A stretch of DNA of 64,000 nt from Cytidiella melzeri. Its lineage: Eukaryota; Basidiomycota; Agaricomycetes; Polyporales; Irpicaceae. The DNA lies in NCBI GenBank assembly GCA_022592445.1, contig JABYQR010000038.1, positions 1 through 64,000 on the forward strand, given 5' to 3'. How positions within the stretch are numbered: position 1 is the stretch's first letter; each line of letters starts with the position of its first letter. The position numbers and the translations under genes were made by a program. Shown here in pieces: positions 57,029-64,000 of the stretch. The notes below the pieces were generated by a model, which did not search any database, was not told the origin of the DNA, and saw only the letters and a program-made list of their open reading frames with translations.

Positions 57029-60000
57029 CTAGTCCCACTGCACACGCCTCGCATACTCTTGAATATTAGAGACAAAACGGTCTTCAATCTCATCACCCGC
57101 GCCAGTCGCCACCTTCAATATGAGCTCATTCAACGCAGTGTTGCCCAAAATGTCGACGTGGTCGGATGTCGTCCCGCCTCCTCGAGGTATAGTCGGCACA
57201 GGTTCGTGTGGTAGCTGCCAACACAATTACTCAATCAGTCGACCACGTAGACTAACCTATAGCTGCTTTTTTTTCCACTTACTTCAACAGTGACAACCTT
57301 CATCCCCGCAGGGTTCCACCTCGGCCTCTTCCACCCTTCCACACACATCGCTCCCAAACTCAACAAGCTCACCGTCCCGTCTCCCTCACCCATCTTCACG
57401 CCGTTGATAATCTTAGGGTTGACGTTCCCGTCCGTAAAGTCCGAGTCGATCCAGCTTTGCCGGGACAGTGGTAGATTGAGCGGTGCTTGCGGTGTGATGC
57501 AGTCCGTCGAGTTGTCGCAGACAGGGTTCGCTGCGTCGGATTGGACGTCGTCAAATTCAAAAGGGCCGCGTGCGTACCAGTACGAACGCTAGATGTAACC
57601 AAAGGTGTAAGTGTGTGACGCAAGGAATGTGTCAGGGGAAATCTGACCTCGGTCTCTTTGCCGTGCCCGTACGTGCAGAAGAATTTCGTGGTCGGAGCGT
57701 TAGGAAGTCTGCGAATGTGGGACTGAGCGTCAGCACTATGCGACATAGAATTTGGAATATGCGTAACTGAATCTCTAACGGGTTCGTCCACTTGCGGTGA
57801 TCTAGATTATTCTTCATCAATACTTCCTCGTCTCTCTCGATACCGTATGAATAGTTCATCGCAATCATGCGCTGCAAGCTATCATGTCAGCCACGACAAC
57901 CAGCTACATAAATGAGAATATATCTCACCTGAAAATGAGACGGTGTACGTTCAAGAATCCACGAGCTTGCTGTGCTAGCAGTCATGTTGAACGTATCGCG
58001 GTCACCGGCCGCTTCAAGAATACTCTTTCGGAACGCAATGAGATCGCCATGGGTGTGGTCAATGTTGTGGGGGTCATCAGGTGCAGCCAAAGTATTACCC
58101 CACACTGCATCCCCGCCCTAGATCAGCCACAGGCTCAACATGTTCGCTCATTGTTGACTCAAAGTGAGATTGGGCACGTACCTTTATCCACATACTCGCG
58201 CTTCCAGACCAGCTGTGGAAGAGCTTGCGACGTTCTTTCCGGGAAAAGAAGCGTTCCAAGACTATGCCGTAGATATAAGCTGTGTTGGCGTACTCCCACC
58301 GGTGACGGGGGACAACTGACCGTAAGCACCCGCGGGGTTCATTTGGACTGTGTCTTTCATCTCCCCTGAGAGGAAGGCTGACATTGCTTTCACCTGAGAC
58401 AAGCAGCTAATGAGCATAAGCGTCATTCAGCTGTTGTGCGGACGTACAACTCCCTGCATAAGACGTGAGAGACGCACAGTGTGTCTCAATGATGATCGCT
58501 TACGAGATGTGTTCCGGCAATAGTTATGAGGGCTTCGATATGTTGCTAGATCGAATTCAACTCGTCTGCTGGCAAACATGAAGACACCAAGTCCTTACCT
58601 CAACCCAGTCGGGACCACCTTTACCGTGCGTAGGGCTTTCTATCCACTTGAAACTATACAATCAATTGATTAGTTAGCACAGAGCTGCCACTAAGAGTAT
58701 CTGGTGCAAACGCACAAATACTATCCCTCAAGAGACTGTCCGTCAGCCTTTATGCAATTCGCGTATACTATGTGCTTACCAGCATAACCTTCAGCCAATC
58801 CTTGAGTATAATTAGCGGCGCGATGTGAGTTGTAACCTACCGTGCTTCCCATAGAATGTGCTACTAGGACAACTCTTCGGTCATGTCGATGCCTACTCAC
58901 GCAAGTGAGCTACATACAACTCTTGGAGTAAGCCATTCAGCTCACTTGAATCCTTCTATAGTAGCTTTAAGCCTTGAGAAGTACCCATCCCGTTCTTCCA
59001 GGTTGTAGTACGATAGTCTCCAATCGTACGGAGCGAGATGAAGATTATTAGTGTCATAATTAACCACTGCTAGGTTCTCGACAATTTTGGACCTGTGGGA
59101 AAGGTCGTTTCTCAGCTTTTTCTCTGATGCTCCCATATCCGACTGACAGTAAAACAGCAAACATGAGACTGACCAAAGCCAATACCCTTGGATAAAATTG
59201 CTCGCAGCGTCGATACCTTCAGCAGCTCTGACTTTCGCACCCGGAGGATCCAAGCCCGTGATGGGGTCCAACATTATTGCGCCCATCCACCTTTCGCGGT
59301 TGAACATGACCTGCGACATCATAGAGAACCCTCCCCACATTTTTTGGCGGAAAAAGGTACGGTACTCTGGTTCGGTTGACCAAGACTCCAGGCCCTACAA
59401 ACCACTTGATGTCACCAAGAATTCGTCGTCGTGCATGTGAAGGAGAGCACGGACCGTGGATATGATTCCAGGTATCAAAATGACAGGATGCTTTGCCCTG
59501 AGCCCGCGCTGTGCGATCGTTTCTCCGACAGTGAACTCCAACCCGTTCGTGTTCAGCTTCCACGGTTCCGGGATGTTGCTCCTCAGTCTCCTCCATTCGT
59601 TCTCCACCATCGACATATCTATTTGGGGTAATTGCGGCATAGATATTCCAAACTCGAACTCGTCGAGCAGGAGTGCCAAGTGAGTTTGAAAGTCCGTGAG
59701 GTCGTTTGGCTGAATGAGAATGAAGCCTAGAAAGACACCGACTGTTTATGGAGTTGTGTGCGCGCATGAACAACTGTGAGGGAGTTGAAAGATGTAGTTT
59801 GATACACACGTAAAACACCCAAAGGAAATAAGAATCTGCGCGTCGCGTAGAACCGTCGTTGTTGCTACAGTACGTTGTTTGGGCTATACGTTAGCACATT
59901 TAAGAGCAAGAGCGCGTACGAATGCTAACCTTGTGTATCTTTTCCCTCCACGCCTCCACCTTGTCCGCAAGCTCGTCCTTCAAGCTGTCTACCTCACTGC

Positions 60001-60088
60001 TCTTGCGTGACAACCGTTCGTGCTGGACGACCGCAGTGTCGGAGTCGTGCCGCTTCTGGGACGTACGGTTTCGCAATTCTGCAGCCAT
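57029..60088 (-). CDS. LRO1: Phospholipid:diacylglycerol acyltransferase (PDAT)
   Basis: Makes triacylglycerol by moving an acyl chain from phospholipid to diacylglycerol in the ER. Eighteen exons give 679 residues: 60088-59930, 59864-59810, 59726-59455, 59394-59174, 59092-58946, 58892-58841, 58788-58780, 58720-58716, 58653-58599, 58545-58504, 58453-58448, 58393-58321, 58279-58182, 58117-57929, 57871-57768, 57708-57648, 57588-57283, 57214-57029. An N-terminal Arg-rich cytosolic part and one hydrophobic segment (FLFPLGVLRFILI) precede the LCAT-like domain: HPVILIPGIISTGLESW, LDPITGLDPPGAKVRAAEG, APYDWRLSY, AHSMGS (Ser), GDGTVSLLSLG (Asp) and SDHVDILGN (His). Exons 7, 8 and 11 are only 9, 5 and 6 nt but restore TVMLYFFKW and THLGVVKAMSAFLSG exactly. 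Confidence 0.92.
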
Positions 60089-60353
60089 TGCGTTGCCTTG
60101 AACGCGAATATGCGCCCTGGATGTCGGTGGAGGCGATTCAAGTGGCCAGAGAAGGATAACAATAATTGGCAGGAGGTTGGCATGTGTGCGCTCAGCTACA
60201 GCCGGCAATTCGGCCCAGTTACTCTCAGACCGTGACGTCAAAACGGTTCACCTCCTTCTTCGCCCACGCCAACACTCATCCTCTTAGTACTGTAGTGGCC
60301 ACCATGCACCTCTTCACCCTCCCAACACCTTTACTGCCATTGCAGAACAACAT
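60089..60353. promoter_or_regulatory. Shared divergent promoter region
   Basis: 265 nt separate the PDAT start on minus from the NTF2-like gene start on plus, so both promoters must lie here or overlap the first exons. No specific binding site was identified. Confidence 0.4.
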
Positions 60354-61079
60354 ATGCCGTGCATAAAGCTGACCGCAGCCGACACCGAAAAACGCTTCGG
60401 CGTTCACAAGCAGATCGACAACTTCCCTTCGCAGCTCACAAAGCAGGAAGAGGCGAACGTCAAGGTTGTATTGGAGTACATGGAGGTGAAAACCGTCTCT
60501 TCTGTGTCTCTGTTTGTCTTGTAACGACTCTGTGCTCTAGATTGCGTACTCTCCTACCCACAACAAAGGCGCATCCTCTGTCTCACACCTTTGTCTCTCA
60601 GGAAAGAACACCTTCCTCGCCCCGTCCACTTTCCCAGACGCGCACACCGCAGAGGAATACGCAGAGTCGCACAGCAAGGTCATGAGCGCGCTCAATGATT
60701 TACAGATCATTCAGTTTGACATTGTCGTCGCAAAGGGTATGCATATATTCTCCTCTTACACGCTCCATATTCACATTCGTGTTATGCAGAGAACTTTGTC
60801 TCCCTCAGGTATACTGCCACAGGGTCACACAATGGTGGCCCACACAACGATATTCAGCCGACGCAACGCAAGGCGCAGTGGACCGCCGCAGGTAACTTTG
60901 TCATTGACGAGGAGACTGGGAAGATTCAGCACTGGTGGAAGGATTGGGACAAGATGCAAAGTATATTTACGTCTCTCAATGATCTCAGCGTGCGGCTGAT
61001 GGGATGTGCTGTTGCTTCTGCAGTGTGGAAGCAACTCGGATGGGTGAAGCCAGATAATGACAACGTTCAGTTTGCGTAG
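60354..61079 (+). CDS. NTF2/SnoaL-like fold protein
   Basis: Four exons (60354-60485, 60541-60736, 60790-60960, 61024-61079) give 184 residues. The blocks VKVVLEYMEIAYSPTHN, then SALNDLQIIQFDIVVAKENFVSLRYTATGSHNGG, AAGNFVIDEETGKI and WKDWDKMQMWKQLGW follow the alpha-beta cone layout of the SnoaL-like/NTF2-like superfamily. SHNGGPHNDI resembles the loop where polyketide cyclase-type members place polar residues. Members bind or isomerise small ligands, but many have no known reaction, so no substrate is proposed. No signal peptide. It is transcribed away from PDAT; PSD follows in the same direction. Confidence 0.75.
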
Positions 61080-61593
61080 GTGAGCGTGCGTGTACAGTGC
61101 AGTGTAGTGCTTGCAGTGTGATGAAGTCGAAAACATAGCCTCAGAGATATCAAGTCTAATACAAGCTCTCTGTTGTTTAAATATGACACTTGTCATCGCC
61201 GCTATGATTCATTCTCACAGACATATCCTGCCAAGCCTCTCCCGCTTTGAAGACCGCTTCAATCTCACCCAATTTACATTCAAAGCCATCTCGCTGTTTT
61301 ACCTGTTTCACTGCATACCGGAGCCGTCGACTGGTAACCAATAAATTCTAGATATAATGCTTTAGACTGACATAGCGCTCATGACATTGTTGACTTCACG
61401 TTGAATATCAGATGTTAGCTGTATATGCGATACGCTGTATGTCGGCGGTTTCCGACACAACGTCATCGATAGCAGTGGCGAGAGTGGCAAAGTCTATTCC
61501 ACCTTGATTCCTCTATATATATCCCAGGTACAACTCGTCGGTATTCCAGCTACACCACACCAGTTCATAACCTCCCCACAAACCACCACCACC
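61080..61593. other. Intergenic; promoter of PSD
   Basis: No gene seen except a TATA-like box just upstream of the PSD start. Confidence 0.5.
61511..61523 (+). promoter_or_regulatory. TATA box of PSD
   Basis: CTCTATATATATC about 75 nt upstream of the ATG at 61594. Confidence 0.55.
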
Positions 61594-63116
61594 ATGTCCT
61601 CTCTACAAGGCAGCACCGTCTTCGACAGCACCAAACCCGTCGAAGTCACACACCCGAGCAACCTCCCACCATCACTTCAAGACCCTACAGCCACCGCTGC
61701 CGCCCTCGAGAAGCTCGTCGACCACAGCAAAGAGCACCAAGACGTTCGCAACGGCATTCACGCTCCCATCCACCGGTTGATGCATCTGCCCATCGTGCAG
61801 AAACTTATCCCGGGCATCGAGGATCTCGCCACTAACTGGCACGTAGGAAATTATGTGCAGATGAGGGGCAGCACGGAGACTTTTTTTGAGAGTATGCCTA
61901 TTTATCCCAGGTGCGTTGCGGTTCGGTGGGAGAGAGTTGGAACCTTATAGCGAATGAATGCGATTAGACTCGGTATGCATTTGTTGTATTACGGAGGCAC
62001 ACAGATCAAGATGCTTCACAATCAGTCCGTGGAAGCCGTCCTCAAGGACCTCTCCATCCGCGTGCGTAATAAAGCTGTATGCAGCCTTTCTCATTCATGG
62101 TGCTCACCGGGGTATTCGAATTGCAGCAAGGAAAGCATTACGACGCACCTGAATCAGTCAGCAATATCCCCTCTTTCATTGACACCTACGCTGTCCAGCT
62201 CGACGACCTTCTCGAGCCCGATATCAAGAAATACAGGACGTTCAACGAATTCTTCTACCGCAAGCTTAAAGATGGGGCGCGTCCAGTGCAGAATGAAGAA
62301 GACCCGAAGCAAGTGTGCTCCGCTGCAGATTGCAGGTTGACCGTCTTTCAGAACGTCACGTTTGCGAAGCAGTTCTGGTGAGTCCTGTCGCGCGTGTGTG
62401 ATGTGGGAATACTACTACACGCGATTTTGACTTGCGTTTCTTGTGTGTTCGCGTAGGATCAAAGGCAGTCAATTCGATATCCCTTCCCTACTAAACGTAG
62501 CTCCCGACTCTGACATTGCCAAACAATTCGATGATTCTAGTCTCGCTGTCTTCCGGTAAGTGTGCCAGTGGCCCATGTTTCTCGCTCCCACGAGATGGTA
62601 AGCTGAACAATTTTCGACAATCAGACTTGCTCCGGCGGACTACCACCGCTTCCACGCTCCGCTGGATCTCACGTTTGGCTCTACAGTCGATATTCCCGGC
62701 CAATACTACACCGTTAACCCACAAGCCGTGAATGAACCTGGCTTTGACGTGTTCACGACTAACAAACGCTCCGTCCTCTACGCCACGCACACCCCGTCGA
62801 AAACACCCGTCGCGTATGTCGCTATCGGAGCTATGCTCGTCGGAAGCATCGTGTGGACGAGGAAGGAAGGAGAGCAAGTGAAGAGAGGAGAAGAGTTGGG
62901 GTATTTTGCGTACGGAGGGAGCACGGTTGTGGTTGTTTTCCCCAAGGGTTTTATGAGTCTTGACGAGGACCTGGTGGAGAATTCGAAGAAGCCGATTGAG
63001 ACGTTGATGAAGGTGAGTTTTTGACTTGTTTGTTCTGGGAGGGAGGGATTACCGAGATTTATTGGGGTTGGTATGCTTTGCAGGTGGGATATTCGTTAGG
63101 CAAGATTAACGCGTAA
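61594..63116 (+). CDS. Phosphatidylserine decarboxylase
   Basis: Converts phosphatidylserine to phosphatidylethanolamine with a pyruvoyl cofactor formed by self-cleavage. Six exons (61594-61910, 61968-62061, 62127-62377, 62457-62555, 62625-63012, 63084-63116) give 393 residues. Visible blocks: NWHVGNYV, FESMPIYPRLGMHLLYYGG, LSIRQGKHYDAP, KKYRTFNEFFYRKLKDGARP, SLLNVAPD, APADYHRFHAPLD with the catalytic His, VAIGAMLVGSI and the cleavage site FAYGGST, where processing would fall between Gly and Ser. No mitochondrial presequence or C2 domain is obvious, so it is neither a classic Psd1 nor a C2-bearing Psd2. Amino-acid decarboxylases such as PsiD belong to the same family, so a non-lipid substrate cannot be excluded. 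Confidence 0.9.
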
Positions 63117-64000
63117 GGAGGAGATGGACCCGGAATGAGGGGGAAATGGAACCAGTGTAATTGTAAACGAGGAACGGACTTGGAACTTTATGGATTATTG
63201 AAGCCTTGTATAGCATAGTAGGGCAGTGTTTGGGTGTTTTGGTGTGGACTGTTACTGAGTCGGCCTCGATCATCATCCGGAAGCTTTGTGGCACAGTCTC
63301 AGAAGTCGAGACAAGCGTTAGTAGAGTCCTCCCTCTTTCTCTCCTCACGTTCTAGCTGACACGTCATCGTCTCAGGTAAGTACATGCACAATGAATACAG
63401 AATCCCAACTCAGTACGCTAGTTAAGATCTTCGAACACATTCGACTGCAGAGCTCGGGCGAGTTGTGCGGATTATCTTTCTTGGTCCTCAACCACGCCGC
63501 CACAGTTAACGTCGGTCTCATCAACGCGCAGCTGGTACAGCGGCTAGACGAGCGACCCTGGCTCCATCGTCCTACGGTTTGGGATCGTGAATGTCGGCAC
63601 TCAAACTCACAATCAATTGACACGACCCCATTGTCGAGGTCAACCATCGTTAGGTCCTTCCTTCCTTGCTCTGTCGGTTACCACTCTGTGCAACCTCTGC
63701 CTGTGACCACCACCCCCCCCAGGCCTCTTTGCTGGTCTTCCGGATCCGAGGAATCTTGATATTGCGGCCTACTATTCTTCCTTGTAGCATTGACCATTGA
63801 CACACTCACGCTTGCAGATCTAAGCTGCCAATTCCTTTATTTCTCAAACACTGAGCGAACTCAAACGTTCTCTCTCTCTGCCTTCACCGCCAAGAACTTG
63901 GACTAGGTCGCTTGAGAATAGCATAGTACAAGCGGATGCGGCTGGGGATTATATATAGTAGCTAGCAATCTGGAATCAGGCTAGACTTGAAATGCCACGA
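63117..64000. other. Intergenic, no confident gene
   Basis: After the PSD 3' UTR there is a plus-strand ORF at 63391-63759 with no recognised domain or splice pattern. A TATATATAG word at about 63951 near the window end may belong to a gene outside the window. Confidence 0.4.

Overview
The window is nuclear DNA of a basidiomycete fungus, most likely an Agaricomycete. Host genes carry many 50-60 nt GT-AG introns, and they encode fungal proteins: a cell-wall-integrity MAP kinase, a Bud4/anillin-type septum protein, Lro1-type PDAT, PXR1 and a basidiomycete F-box protein. The repeats are typical of the group: chromodomain Ty3/gypsy, Ty1/copia, a Helitron and a PIF/Harbinger element. No bacterial or organellar feature was seen. 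I found no tRNA or rRNA gene.

Layout. 1-3497: a palindrome and one poorly resolved host gene. 4044-14545: a transposon graveyard in which a decayed Helitron (4044-8508) is cut by the 3' end of a minus-strand copia element (8509-9000), which abuts a 5'-truncated gypsy copy (9001-14545). 15160-31559: a gene block with MPK1/SLT2 (+), a DUF952 protein (+), BUD4 (-), an F-box protein (+) with a nearby relic, an MFS transporter (-) and a secreted serine carboxypeptidase (-). 32753-33813: an unclear, probably decayed gene. 34416-54790: a second repeat-rich block. It holds a direct duplication carrying two small secreted protein genes. Between or inside the two copies lie a solo LTR, a deleted Harbinger element, a ~144-bp satellite, an inverted pair of LTR-like repeats and a full-length ~10-kb gypsy element (43768-53768). 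55106-63116: a second gene block with PXR1 (+), PDAT/LRO1 (-), an NTF2/SnoaL-like protein (+) and a phosphatidylserine decarboxylase (+).

Introns were placed by hand from splice consensus plus reading-frame and family continuity. Nine spliced models (MPK1, BUD4, F-box, MFS, carboxypeptidase, PXR1, PDAT, NTF2-like, PSD) and the Harbinger SANT ORF sum to whole codons from ATG to stop.

The most interesting points: (i) the insertion history of the second gypsy element can be read base by base, with a 5-bp target duplication around the whole element and three nested solo LTRs that each have their own 5-bp duplication; (ii) both gypsy copies share a TTTTTTC heptamer just before the gag stop, in the right frame for -1 frameshifting into pol, and copy 2, the only copy that retains its 5' end, carries an extra coiled-coil-like ORF upstream of gag; (iii) differences that kill gypsy ORFs are mostly C:G to T:A; (iv) two secreted protein paralogues keep near-identical upstream DNA and signal peptides while their mature chains diverge; (v) the Helitron helicase is followed by a cysteine-protease-like domain; (vi) PDAT has exons of 9, 5 and 6 nt.
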